A stretch of DNA of 64,000 nucleotides from Bog-473 sp963788585. Lineage in GTDB: Bacteria; Actinomycetota; Acidimicrobiia; Acidimicrobiales; RAAP-2. The stretch is taken from NCBI GenBank assembly GCA_963788585.1, contig CAWBHA010000003.1, positions 2,418,001 through 2,482,000 of the forward strand, read 5' to 3'. The notes below the pieces were generated by a model. It was not told the DNA's origin. It did not search any database and saw only the letters and a list, made by a program, of their open reading frames with translations. The translations under genes were made by a program, and so were the position numbers. Below are positions 54,446 to 63,573 of the stretch, one piece after another (position 1 is the first letter of the stretch; every line of letters starts with the position of its first letter).

Positions 54446-54519
54446 GCAGAACGTCGACGTCGGGTCCGACGGGGAACCCCGCCAGGCCACCCCAGCTCGG
54501 GGCCCGAAGACGGGGCCGG

Positions 54520-54603
54520 CTACGACGTCAGCATCCCGCAGGCGTCGTCGAAGGGCAGCAGGATCCAGCGGTCCTCCACCGGCACCCACTCCCACTCAGT
54601 CAT
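54520..54603 (-). CDS. Possible very small protein
   Basis: 27 aa from ATG 54603 (MTEWEWVPVEDRWILLPFDD), with upstream GTG codons that would lengthen it. The residue pattern is unlike the random frames around it. It follows the acyl-CoA dehydrogenase gene on the same strand. No family or ribosome site can be named. Confidence 0.25.
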   Translation of the reverse strand: MTEWEWVPVEDRWILLPFDDACGMLTS

Positions 54604-54670
54604 GGAGACGTAGACGGTGCCGCACCGACCACCTCCGGCTGCACCGGGCTGCCGCAGCACGACGCGGTCG

Positions 54671-55921
54671 TCACCCGGCGAAGTCCCAGCTCTCTCCCTT
54701 CTCGTAGTGGTGCAACACGTTCTTGGCAATGAGGATGCGGTGGACCTCGTCGGGCCCGTCGGCGAGGCGCAGGGTGCGCGCGCCCAGGTACATCTGGGCC
54801 AGGGGCAGCTCGCTGGTGACACCCGCCGCCCCCCAGACCTGGATGGCGCGGTCGACCACCCTGCTGTAGGCGGCCGGCACGAAGACCTTGATCGCGCTGA
54901 TCTCCGTCCGGGCCTGGGGATCGCCGCCGTCGACCTTCTCCGCCGCGTGGATCGTCATGAGACGAGCCGCCTGCAGGTCCATGTAGCTGTCCGCCACGAA
55001 TCCCTGCATGAATTGCTTGTCCTTCAGCAAGCCGCCGTGCACTTCGCGGTGCAGCATGCGCTCCACCATGAGGTCGAAGGCCCGCCACATCTGGCCCACC
55101 GAATTCATGCAGTGGAAGATCCGGCCGGCGCCGAGGCGGTCCTGGGCGGCGCGGTGGCCGTCCCCGACCTGGCCGAGCGCATTCTCGAGCGGCACGTGCA
55201 CGTTGTCGTAGCGCACCTCGCAGTGGTCCGACACGGACGCGCCCCAGATCCCGATGCCGCGCTCGATGATTACCCCCGGCACCGAGGTCGGCACGATGAT
55301 CTGGACCATGCGACCAGGGCCTTCGTCGTCCTTGGAGTCCTTGGCCCGGCACATCACGATGAAGAAGTCGGCGGCCAGCCCGTTCGAGGTGAACCACTTG
55401 TGCCCGTTGATGACCCACTCGTCGCCCTCGCGGATCGCCGTTGTCTGGATCGAGCGAGGGTCGGAGCCCGCGTGCTCGGGCTCCGTCATGGAGAAGCCGG
55501 ACTGCATGGTCCCCTCGACCAGGGGGAGCAGCCACTTCTGCTTCTGTTCCTCGGTCCCGTACTTGACCAGGATGGTCTGGTTCCCCGAGTTGGGCGCCAC
55601 GACGCCGAAGAGCGAGGCGGCGCCGACCGCATAGGCGAGGATCTCGTTCATGTAAGCGTGCGCCATGAAGTCGATCCCCATGCCGCCGTACTCCGGCGGG
55701 AGGTGCGGAGCCCACAGCCCCTCCGCCTTGACGGTGTCCTGGACCTCGCGTCGCAGGGACCTCGCCGCGGCCCGCTCCTCTTCCGTGGCGGTGCTTCGCC
55801 GGGTGTTCCACAAGAGCGACTCGTTGGGCAGGATCAGCTCGTTGACGATGCGGGCGGTGCGGAGCCGGATGTCGTTGATGTGGTCGCTCAGTCCGGCGAT
55901 GGGTGTCACGTTGATGGGCAT
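54671..55921 (-). CDS. Acyl-CoA dehydrogenase
   Basis: FAD enzyme for the first oxidation of an acyl-CoA (416 aa). ATG 55921 follows GGGGGA. GLWAPHLPPEYGGMGIDFMA, GFSMTEPEHAGSDPRSIQTT, WVINGHKWFTSNGLAADFFI and the C-terminal IQVWGAAGVTSELPLAQMYL are conserved family blocks. The sequence is closer to the ACAD10/11-like group than to short-chain enzymes. No electron-transfer partner is encoded nearby, but an NDH-2-like gene lies directly upstream. It probably serves a beta-oxidation-type route. Confidence 0.9.
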   Translation of the reverse strand: MPINVTPIAGLSDHINDIRLRTARIVNELILPNESLLWNTRRSTATEEERAAARSLRREVQDTVKAEGLWAPHLPPEYGGMGIDFMAHAYMNEILAYAVGAASLFGVVAPNSGNQTILVKYGTEEQKQKWLLPLVEGTMQSGFSMTEPEHAGSDPRSIQTTAIREGDEWVINGHKWFTSNGLAADFFIVMCRAKDSKDDEGPGRMVQIIVPTSVPGVIIERGIGIWGASVSDHCEVRYDNVHVPLENALGQVGDGHRAAQDRLGAGRIFHCMNSVGQMWRAFDLMVERMLHREVHGGLLKDKQFMQGFVADSYMDLQAARLMTIHAAEKVDGGDPQARTEISAIKVFVPAAYSRVVDRAIQVWGAAGVTSELPLAQMYLGARTLRLADGPDEVHRILIAKNVLHHYEKGESWDFAG

Positions 55922-55971
55922 GGTCGTCCCCCGTGCGTCGTGTGGCGTGGTGCAGCGTTCCGGGCGGAACC

Positions 55972-57346
55972 TTAGGCAGGATTCCCGGGCCCTCCCGCCG
56001 GCTCTGCCTGCCCGGCGGTCCGGGTTCGAATCTGCGTCCGCGTCCGCGCCACCCAGGGCGACGTCAGGGCACGTTCGTAGCGTCCCCGGCCGATGAAGCT
56101 GATCGCCCACCGCGCCAGCGCGCCGGCCCGGTTCTTGAAGCCGGTGAGGAACGTCACGTGCACGACCAGCCAGAGCAGCCAGCCGATGAAGCCGCCGACC
56201 TGCACCGGCCCGATCCGGGCAACTGCGGTGAAGCGGGAGATGACCGCCAGTGTCCCGAGGTCGCGGTAGTGAAACGGCTTGGCGTCCTTGCCCCTTAGGC
56301 GTCGGACGACGGTGTGGGCGGCGTGGGCGCCCGACTGCATCGCCACCTCGGCCACCCCCGGGAGGTCGTCCAGGGCCATCTGGTCGCCCACCACGAAGAT
56401 CTCGGGATGACCCGGCAGCGAGCAATCGGGCGCGACCAGGACGCGGCCCGCCTTGTCCGTCTCGGCCCCCGCCGCCTCGGCCACCGTCTTCGCCAGGGTC
56501 GAGGCCCGGGTGCCCGGCCGCCCAGACCTTGGTGGCCGAGGGGATGCGCTCGTGCGAGCCGTCCGCCTTGGTGATCTCGACGCCGTGCTCGTCGAGGTCG
56601 GTGACCGTGGCGCCCAGATGGATCTCGACACCCATCCGGGTGAGCTTGTGCGCCGTCAGGCGCGCCACCCGCGACCCCATCGACCCGAGGAGGTGGTCGG
56701 TGCCCTCGACGAGGACGACGCGTGTCCGGCGTGGATCGATCGTCCGGTAGTTGCGCCGGAGCGCCCGATGCGACAGCTCGATGAGCTGGCCCGAGATCTC
56801 GACGCCCGTGGGCCCGCCCCCGACGACCACGAACGTCATCAGGCGTCGCCGGGCCGCGTCGTCGGCCTCCGCCTCCGCGAGCTCGAAGGCGCCGAAGATC
56901 TGGCCGCGCAGTGCCAGCGCGTCGTCGAGCGACTTGAGCGCGAACGCGTAGGGGCGGAACTCGTCGTGACCGAAGTAGGAGGACGAGGCGCCGCCGGCCA
57001 CGATGAGGCTGTCGTAGCCGATCGTCAACGGCTTCCCGAACTCGTCGACGTGCACCACCCTGGCGTCGACGTCGACGTGCTCTACCTCGCCCAGGACGAC
57101 GCGCACGGACCGGTAGTTGCGCAGCACGTCCCGGATGGCGGGTGCGATCTGGCCCTCCGAAAGGATCCCCGTGGCCACCTGGTACAGCAGTGGTTGGAAA
57201 AGGTGGTGGTTGGTGCGGTCGACGACGGTGACGCGGACCGGCTCTCGCCGGAGTGCCTTGACGGCGAAGAGCCCGCCGAAGCCGCAGCCGATGACGACGA
57301 CATGGTGCGGACCGCCGGGCCCGCCGCGGTCCCTGCTCCCGCTCAC
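55972..57346 (-). CDS. NDH-2-like NAD(P)H/FAD oxidoreductase, frame interrupted once
   Basis: About 457 aa after repair. GTG 57346 overlaps the NUDIX stop (GTGA). VVVIGCGFGGLFAVKAL binds FAD; TNHHLFQPLLYQVATGILSE is the diagnostic NDH-2 motif; TFVVVGGGPTGVEISGQLIE binds NAD(P)H. Near 56517 one extra G interrupts TKVWAAG; the frame resumes RASTLAKTVAEAAG, then IFVVGDQMAL, and ends in a membrane-associated region GFIGWLLWLVVHVTFLTGF. It would pass electrons from NADH to quinone without pumping protons. Confidence 0.88.
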
Positions 57347-57777
57347 AGAAGCCGGTCCACGACGGTCTCGACGTACGCGGCCAGCGGCATGGACCGCACC
57401 TCCTCGAGGGTGAACCACCCGACCGCGTCGGTGGTGCCGTCCACCTCGGGCCTGAGCTCGCCCTCCCAGGCGGCCACCCGGTAGATCAGCCGCACCGTGT
57501 GCAGGCTCGTCCCGTCGGGCAGGGTCCGCACGTCGGAGAGGACGTCGAGCAGCGGGCCGAGGCTGACACGGAGCCCCGACTCCTCGGCGATCTCGCGGCG
57601 CAGCGAGTCCGTCGGGCTCTCGCCGTGCAGGAGACCTCCCCCCGGGAGGAACCACCGCCCGCGCAGGGCGATGGCCGGTGCGGCTCGGGCCAGGAGCAGG
57701 CGGCCCTCGGCGTCCCGGCACACGCCATAGGCCGCGATCCGCTGGCGCCGCTTGTCGGGCGACTGGTCGGGCGACAC
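57343..57777 (-). CDS. NUDIX hydrolase
   Basis: 144 aa. The NUDIX box is complete at residues 47-69: Gly47, Glu53, Arg61-Glu62, Glu65-Glu66 and Gly68 are all present, with the helix DSLRREIAEESGL. It hydrolyses a nucleoside-diphosphate-linked compound; the substrate is not known. GTG 57777 is the start, and it is coupled to the NDH-2-like gene, so an NADH-related substrate is possible but unproven. Confidence 0.9.
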   Translation of the reverse strand: MSPDQSPDKRRQRIAAYGVCRDAEGRLLLARAAPAIALRGRWFLPGGGLLHGESPTDSLRREIAEESGLRVSLGPLLDVLSDVRTLPDGTSLHTVRLIYRVAAWEGELRPEVDGTTDAVGWFTLEEVRSMPLAAYVETVVDRLL

Positions 57778-57885
57778 GCCCTCGATGCTGGTCCCGGCCC
57801 GCTCGGGCCGCCAACTCGGCCGGAAAGTACCCTGGCCCGGGCCGTCACAGGGCGGGCCGTTGCTCGTCGGGAAAGGGGTGCGCGC

Positions 57886-58354
57886 ATGGAGACCGCGGGC
57901 GAGCTCGAGGCGATCCGGCAGCTCGAAGTACGCCTACTTCCGGACGCTCGACCTCAAGCAGTTCGACGAGCTGGGCCGGCTGCTCACCGAGGACGCCACG
58001 GCCGGCTACGAGGACGGCAAGACCGTGCTCGAGGGCCGCGGGGCCATCGTGTCGTGGTTGGCCTCCGTCCTGAGCGACCCGGGCATGGTGACCGAGCACC
58101 ACGGCCATCATCCCGAGATCACCCTCACCTCGGACACCGAGGCGGAGGGCACCTGGTACCTGCAGGACCGCGTGATCATCCCGGCCGCCGACCTCGAGAT
58201 CGGCGGGACCGCCTTCTACGAGGACCGCTACCGGCGGACGCCGGAGGGGTGGCGCATCGCACACACGGGCTATACCCGGGTCTTCGAGGAGCATCGGACC
58301 CACTCCTCGCTCGAGGTGCGGTCGTTCACATCTCGTTTCGGCTCGCCGGGCTGA
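57886..58354 (+). CDS. SnoaL-like (NTF2-fold) protein, frame interrupted once
   Basis: About 155 aa after repair, from ATG 57886 with GGAAAGGGG upstream. METAGELEAIRQL joins KYAYFRTLDLKQFDELGRLL once an extra G near 57927 is removed. LTEDATAGYEDGKTVLEGRG and FYEDRYRRTPEGWRIAHTGY are typical of SnoaL_4 proteins, small cavities that bind or isomerise steroids, polyketides and other ligands. The end overlaps the convergent aldo-keto reductase gene by 29 bases. Confidence 0.8.
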
Positions 58355-59331
58355 AGGTGAAACCGGGGTCGAGCAGCGTGGTCGGCGCGAGCGCGGTCTC
58401 GATCGCCTCGACGAAGTCGGGCTCGAGCTCGACGTCGAGCGCCTTGGTGTTCTCGGCGATCTGCTCGGGCCGGCTGGCCCCGACGATGGCGCTGCTGACA
58501 TTCTGGTTCCGCAGCACCCAGGCCAGCGCCACCTGGGCCGGCGTGTAACCGGCCTCGCGGCAGAGCGCGGCGTAGACCTGCACCGGTTCGAGCACCTCGT
58601 CGCGCAGGAGCCAGCTCATCTCGTCGCCCTCGGGTCCCGTGGCCCGCGTGCGCTCGGGGTGCGCGCCGCCGCCGGGCAGGTACTTGCCCGAGAGGACGCC
58701 CTGCGCCATCGGGGACCAGACGATCTGCCCGACGCCCTCCTTCTCGGAGAGCGGGACGATCTCGGGCTCGATCACGCGCCAGATCAGCGAGTACTGGGGC
58801 TGGTTCGACACGATGCGGTCGAATCCCATCTCGTCGGCCAGCCGCAGCGCGTCCGCGATCTGGTCCGCCGTCCACTCCGACACGCCGACGTAGTGGACCT
58901 TGCCCTGGCGCACCAGGTCGTCGAAGGCGCGCAGGGTCTCCTCCAGCGGCGCCTCGTAGTCGTAACGGTGCGCCTGCAGGAGGTCGACGTGGTCCGTCTG
59001 AAGCCGTTCGAGCGAGGCGTGCAACGACTCGATGATGTGCTTGCGCGAGAGGCCGCGGTTGTTCGGGTTGGGGCCGGTGGGCCAGTAGACCTTCGTGAAG
59101 ATCTCGATCGAGTCGCGGGGAACGTGCTTGAGCGCGCGGCCGAGCACCGACTCCGCCGCGCCCGAGCGCGTAGACGTCCGCCGTGTCGAAGGTGGTGATC
59201 CCGGCGTCGAGCGCGGCCTTCACGCACGCCGCCGCCGCATCCTCCTCGATCTGGCTCCCGTGCGTGATCCAGTTGCCGTAGGAGAGGGCTGAGACGAGCA
59301 TGCCCGAGCGTCCGAGGTGTCGGTAGTCCAT
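58326..59331 (-). CDS. Aldo/keto reductase, frame interrupted once
   Basis: NADPH-dependent oxidoreductase, about 334 aa after repair. MDYRHLGRSGMLVSALSYGN and TFDTADVYA start the barrel; an extra C near 59164 separates this from SGAAESVLGRALKHV-type continuation (AAESVLGRALKHVPRDSIEI). Then FTKVYWPTGP (Lys of the catalytic tetrad), DLLQAHRYD (His) and IVGASRPEQIAEN (cofactor loop). It resembles the potassium-channel beta-subunit and YghZ-like group. ATG 59331 is eight bases after TACGCT. Confidence 0.88.
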
Positions 59332-59339
59332 GGGCCCGG

Positions 59340-59363
59340 AGCGTACCCGGGTGCTCGTACGCT
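59340..59363. promoter_or_regulatory. Divergent leaderless promoter pair (aldo-keto reductase and arfB)
   Basis: TACGCT at 59358-59363 lies six bases before the arfB GTG on the plus strand. The same hexamer at 59345-59340 on the minus strand lies eight bases before the aldo-keto reductase ATG. The two -10 elements are only 12 bases apart, back to back. Confidence 0.6.
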
Positions 59364-59369
59364 CGTCCC

Positions 59370-59792
59370 GTGGCCGGAGACGACACACTGCACGTCCACC
59401 GCGGACTCGATCTGCCGCTCTCGGAGATCGCCTGGCGGGCCACTAGCGCGGGCGGCCCCGGTGGCCAGCACGCCAACCGGACGTTGAGCCGGGTCGAGGT
59501 CTCCTTCGACGTGGCCGCCTCGCCGACCCTCGGCCCCCGCCAACGCGCCCGCCTGTTCGAGCGTTACGGCCCGGTGGTGCGGGCCGTCGCGTCGGATTCG
59601 CGCTCGCAGGCGCGCAACCGCGAGCTGGCGCTGGCTCGCCTGGCCGCCAAGCTCGATGCCGGGCTGCGGGTGCAGCCCGCCCGGAGGCCCACCAAGCCGA
59701 CGAAGGGCTCGCAGGTCCGGCGCGTCGAGGCAAAACGCCGGCGATCCGAGACGAAGCGCCGCCGCCGGGCGCCGCGGAGCGACGACGACTGA
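59370..59792 (+). CDS. arfB: Peptidyl-tRNA hydrolase ArfB (ribosome rescue)
   Basis: Frees ribosomes stalled without a stop codon by cutting peptidyl-tRNA. 140 aa from GTG 59370. The GGQ motif is in ATSAGGPGGQHANRT (residues 31-33), the release-factor catalytic site. The C-terminal tail is long and basic (VRRVEAKRRRSETKRRRR), as needed to enter the empty mRNA channel. The size fits ArfB/YaeJ. Confidence 0.93.
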   Translation: MAGDDTLHVHRGLDLPLSEIAWRATSAGGPGGQHANRTLSRVEVSFDVAASPTLGPRQRARLFERYGPVVRAVASDSRSQARNRELALARLAAKLDAGLRVQPARRPTKPTKGSQVRRVEAKRRRSETKRRRRAPRSDDD

Positions 59793-59829
59793 GCCGCCGA
59801 CCGACGACTACCGACCGACGACCGAGGAC

Positions 59830-60762
59830 TCAGTCCTCGAACCCGAAAGGTCCGAGCGCCCCGCTCAGCCCGCTGTCGAGCCGGGCCAGGAGCTCGGCGT
59901 CCTCCTCGGCCCGTGGGCCGCGCAGCGCGGTGAGGGCGGCGTAACCCTGGGCCACCAGCGTGGCGTCCTCGGCCCCGGCGTCCGTCAGTCCGAGGTCACT
60001 CGTGTGGGGGAACGGGGAGCCGACGGTGAGGACGATCTCCCCCTTCTCCTCGGGCTCACCCTCCATGACGGACCGGGCCGCCTCGAGGGCCGCCGGACCC
60101 TCGATCTCCTCCTCGTTCGGCGCCTCCCAGTGCCCCGACCCGCGGGCGGACTTGATGAGCCCGGCACCGCTGACCCGCGCCCAGCGCACGCCCCGGATCT
60201 CGCCGAGCGGCAGGTGGGGCACGTTCAGGTTCAGCACGGTGCGCACCGGCGCCACCAGCAGCAGGGGGAGGAGCGCCACCGCGAGGTCGGCCGCCGACTC
60301 CCAGGGGTCGGGCTCCTCGCCCACGCGCAGCGAGACGGCGAGGGCGCTGATGCCCAGCTGGCTCGCGGTCAGCGCGGCTCCGACCGTGCCCGAGTGCAGG
60401 ATCGACCGTCCGACGTTGACGCCGTGGTTGATGCCCGAGACCACGAGGTCGGGTTTGGGTCCCACCGCGCCGAGGGCGCCCGCGATCACCGACAGGGCCG
60501 GCGACGCGTCGAGCCCGTAGGCCTCGACCGCCTCGGCTCCCTCGACCGAGGCCCGTTGGTAGCCGATGGTCGTCCGGTCGGTCACCGAGCCGACCGCGGC
60601 ACCGGCGCCGCTGTAGTTGGAGCTCGGGGCCACCACGATGACTTCGTGCGGGGAGCCCGGGCCGTCGGCTCCGGCCCCGTCGGCCCATCCCACCAGGGCC
60701 TTCGTCAGCGCGGCCAGGCCGGGCGCACCCACTCCGTCGTCGTTGGTGACGAGAATCCTCAC
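59830..60762 (-). CDS. surE: 5'-nucleotidase SurE
   Basis: Removes phosphate from nucleoside monophosphates (310 aa). GTG 60762 (RILVTNDDGVGAPG) is chosen because TAGCGT lies seven bases upstream; a GTG nine bases earlier overlaps that hexamer. Metal ligands Asp8 and Asp9, then SSNYSGAGAA and VVSGINHGVN (Asn), with LNLNVPHLP late in the protein, are diagnostic. It is a little longer than usual, with an acidic C-terminal extension. Confidence 0.93.
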   Translation of the reverse strand: MRILVTNDDGVGAPGLAALTKALVGWADGAGADGPGSPHEVIVVAPSSNYSGAGAAVGSVTDRTTIGYQRASVEGAEAVEAYGLDASPALSVIAGALGAVGPKPDLVVSGINHGVNVGRSILHSGTVGAALTASQLGISALAVSLRVGEEPDPWESAADLAVALLPLLLVAPVRTVLNLNVPHLPLGEIRGVRWARVSGAGLIKSARGSGHWEAPNEEEIEGPAALEAARSVMEGEPEEKGEIVLTVGSPFPHTSDLGLTDAGAEDATLVAQGYAALTALRGPRAEEDAELLARLDSGLSGALGPFGFED

Positions 60763-60769
60763 TCGGGCC

Positions 60770-60775
60770 ACGCTA
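60770..60775 (-). promoter_or_regulatory. Leaderless -10 (TAGCGT) of surE
   Basis: On the minus strand, TAGCGT is followed by GGCCCGA and GTG 60762. The seven-base gap sets the start codon. Confidence 0.55.
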
Positions 60776-60900
60776 CCGGCCGGTCCGGGCGTCCCCGGGT
60801 CGGATCACCCGGCGTTCGTGACCCGATAACCGCGGCTTCACGGCGGGCTCGCGCGGCGCCCTCACCCAGGGAGAGGTCCTGGTCTGCTTCAATTCTCGCC

Positions 60901-61846
60901 ATGCCGGCGCGGACCCCCAGGATCTCGGTCGCCTCGCCCACGGGCCAGCAGTGGCGCATCGGCCACGGGCACCAGGAGGTCGTGGTCTGCGAGGTGGGCG
61001 CCACGCTGCGGCGCTACGCCGTGGACGACGCCCCGGTGATCGACGGCTTCGGGGCCGAGGAGTGGTCCCATTCCGGACGCGGGCAGGTGCTCGCGCCGTG
61101 GCCCAACCGCCTGGCCGACGGCCGCTACGAGTTCAACGGGGTCAGGGCCCAGGCCGCTCTCGACGAGCCCGAACGCCGCAACGCCATCCACGGGCTCGTG
61201 CGCTGGCTGCCCTGGACGCTCCAGACGCGCCACCAGAACCAGCTCTTGCTGCGGCTGCAGCTCCACCCGTCGCCGGGCTATCCCTTCTCACTGCTGCTCG
61301 AGCTCGAGTACCACGTGGGGCGGGAGGGTCTCACGGTCACGACGACGGCCCAGTCGCTCGACGAGGGTCCCGTCCCGTTCGGGCTCGGATTCCACCCCTA
61401 CCTGACGGCGGGTCCCGAGACGGTCGACGGGGCGATCCTGCACGTGCCGGCGCGCCACACCCTCGACCTCGACGACCGCGGGCTGCCCACCGGCGCGCTG
61501 TCCCCGGTGGAGGGCACCGACCGCGACTTCACCACGCCGCGCTTCGTCGGGCCGGCGGTCCTCGACACCGCGTTCACCACCTTGGTGCGCGAGGCCGACG
61601 GCCGGGCCCTGGTCGACCTCGACGCGCCCGGTGGTGCCAGTGGCGCGACGCTCTGGGTCGACCCGGGGTTCTCCGTACCTCATGGTGTACACCGGAGACA
61701 CGCTGCCCGATCTGTCCCGCCGCCGGCGGGCCATCGCCATTGAGCCCATGACGTGCCCGCCCAACGCGTTCCGCACCGGTAAGGACGTCATCGACCTGCA
61801 GCCGGGCCAGGAGTGGCGCGCCGTGTGGGGCATCACGCCACGGTGA
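60901..61846 (+). CDS. Aldose 1-epimerase-like protein, frame interrupted once
   Basis: About 314 aa after repair, from ATG 60901. GFGAEEWSHSGRGQVLAPWP and NRLADGRYEFNGV start the fold; RRNAIHGLVRWLPW has the first catalytic His region, and PFGLGFHPYLTAG the second. Near 61671 one extra base splits TLWVDPG from SPYLMVYTGDTLPD; the frame continues IAIEPMTCPPNAF (catalytic Glu) to the stop. It interconverts sugar anomers, for example glucose or galactose. Its end overlaps the SDR start by four bases. Confidence 0.88.
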
Positions 61847-62595
61847 CCGCGGTGCTGAGCGACGCGCCGCTCACCGGCCGGGTCGTCGCCGTGACCGGTT
61901 CCTCGAGCGGCATCGGCGCGGCCACCGCGCGCGCCTTCGGCGAGCTCGGTGCGTCCGTCCTGGTGAACTCGGCGCGTTCGGTCGACGAGGGTGAGGCCGT
62001 CGCCGCCGCGCTGCCCGATGCGGTCTACGTCCAGGGGGACATCACGGACCCGGCCGTGCCCGGGCAGCTGGTGGCCGCGGTCCTCGAGCGCTGGGGACGC
62101 CTCGACACGCTCGTGAACAATGCGGGGACGACCGCCGTGATCCCGCACCACGACGTACAGGCGGCCGGCGTCGACGTGTGGCGGGACATCTTCGAGGTCA
62201 ACGTGTTCGGCACCTGGGCCATGACGGTCGCGGCCCTGCCGGCCCTCCGCGAGGCGCGCGGCTCGGTCGTCAACGTGGCCTCGGTGGCCGGCGTGCGCCC
62301 CACCGGTTCGTCCATTCCCTATGCCGCGAGCAAGGCGGCGCTCAACCACATGACGGTGCTCCTGGCCCGCGTGGTCGGACCCGAGGTGCGCGTCAACGCG
62401 GTGGCGCCCGGATTGGTCGACACGCCCTGGACGGCGGACTGGGACGTCGTGCGCGAGGCGGTGCAGCAGATGGCGCCGCTCAAGCGATCGGGACAGCCCG
62501 ACGACGTCGCCCAGGTGATCGTGTCCCTGGCCGCGGCGGCCTACGTGACGGGTCAGGTCGTCGTCGTCGACGGCGGGCTCTCGCTCGCCCTGTGA
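61843..62595 (+). CDS. Short-chain dehydrogenase/reductase
   Basis: 250 aa from GTG 61843, overlapping the aldose epimerase stop (GTGA). VTGSSSGIGAATA binds the cofactor, LVNNAGT and VNVASVAG follow, and the catalytic Tyr/Lys is in IPYAASKAALNHM. VNAVAPGLVDTPW and VTGQVVVVDGGLSLAL are classical-SDR ends. It overlaps the convergent DUF2236 gene by 43 bases. Coupled translation with the epimerase suggests a sugar substrate, as inference. Confidence 0.9.
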   Translation: MTAVLSDAPLTGRVVAVTGSSSGIGAATARAFGELGASVLVNSARSVDEGEAVAAALPDAVYVQGDITDPAVPGQLVAAVLERWGRLDTLVNNAGTTAVIPHHDVQAAGVDVWRDIFEVNVFGTWAMTVAALPALREARGSVVNVASVAGVRPTGSSIPYAASKAALNHMTVLLARVVGPEVRVNAVAPGLVDTPWTADWDVVREAVQQMAPLKRSGQPDDVAQVIVSLAAAAYVTGQVVVVDGGLSLAL

Positions 62596-63534
62596 GCCGC
62601 CACCTCCGGCGGCCCCACCATCCAGCGCAGCGCCCCGGTGAGGGCGCGCGTGAGCGGCGTGACCGCCGCGGTCTCGATGACGAGGTCCAAGGGGCCGGCC
62701 AGCGAGAGCCCGAGCGCGCGGCGGGCCCACGTCGGCAGGACGCCGACGGCCGCCGCCACGACGAGCGAGTAGACGGCGCGCTCGCTCGGCCGCCGGGCCA
62801 CGCCGCGGACGAGCCAGTCCCGGGCGGCGCGCGCCTGCGGCCCGGCGTAGAGCTCGGGCCGCATGCGCAGCAGATAGCTCTCGACCTCGGCGGCCGAGCG
62901 CGGCACCCACTCGGCGCCGAGCGCGAGCGCGACCGGGGCGACCTGGTCGTAGTACTCGTCGCACTCGTCCGGCGTGAGCGGGCGCGGTCCGTAGCGACGC
63001 GACGACGCGAGGAAGCTCGAGACCTCGGCCACGTGGATGAACGTCACGAGCTCCGGGTCGTCAGCCGAGTACGGTCGGCCGTCGGGCGCGGTCCCCTTCA
63101 CGCGGCGATGGACCCGGTGGACCTGTGCGATCGCCGCCTCCGCCTGGGCAACGGTACCGAAGGTGGTCGTGCCCACGAAGGCCGCCGTGCGCCGGAGGCG
63201 GCCGAGCGGGTCTTCCTGGTAGTTCGAGTGTTCGGCCACGCCCGCCATCGCGAGCGGGTGGAGCGTCTGCAGGAGCAGGGCGCTCGACCCCGCCGATGAG
63301 CATCGTCGGCAGGTCGGCGTGCACGCGCCGGGCGATCCCGCCCGGCGGCAGGTAGGCGTCGACGGGGTCGGTCGCGATCGGGGCGGGCCGTTCGCTGATC
63401 CCGATGGCGCGCCGCACGTTGCGCGCCATGTCGCCCCGAGCCGGCGCGGCCAGGCCGCCGACCAGCCGGAGTGGCGCAACGGCCATGGAGCCGCCGAGCG
63501 CCGTGGCCCGCTCCACGGGATTCAGGTTCGCCAC
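62553..63534 (-). CDS. DUF2236 (MpaB-like oxygenase) protein, frame interrupted once
   Basis: About 326 aa from GTG 63534, or 310 from ATG 63486. LPTMLIGG joins SSALLLQTLHPLAMAGVAEH when one G near 63285 is removed. The core then reads SNYQEDPLGRLRRTAAFVGT and FIHVAEVSSFLASSRRYG. These match the conserved histidines of the family and the protein at 48432-49370. Haem-dependent oxidation is expected from characterised members; the substrate is unknown. Confidence 0.82.
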
Positions 63535-63561
63535 GGCCAGAGCTTGGCATGCGACGCGTGG

Positions 63562-63567
63562 CAGAGT
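63562..63567 (+). promoter_or_regulatory. Possible leaderless -10 (CAGAGT) before the ketopantoate-reductase-like gene
   Basis: CAGAGT, then GCACGC, then ATG 63574. The gap of six matches the other leaderless sites, with C instead of T at the first position. Confidence 0.35.
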
Positions 63568-63573
63568 GCACGC

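Noticed and set aside
54134..54595. Minus-strand 153-codon frame in the palindrome region
   Set aside because: It overlaps the methyltransferase end, and its repeated Tyr/His-Thr-Ala bits are just the translated DNA palindromes.
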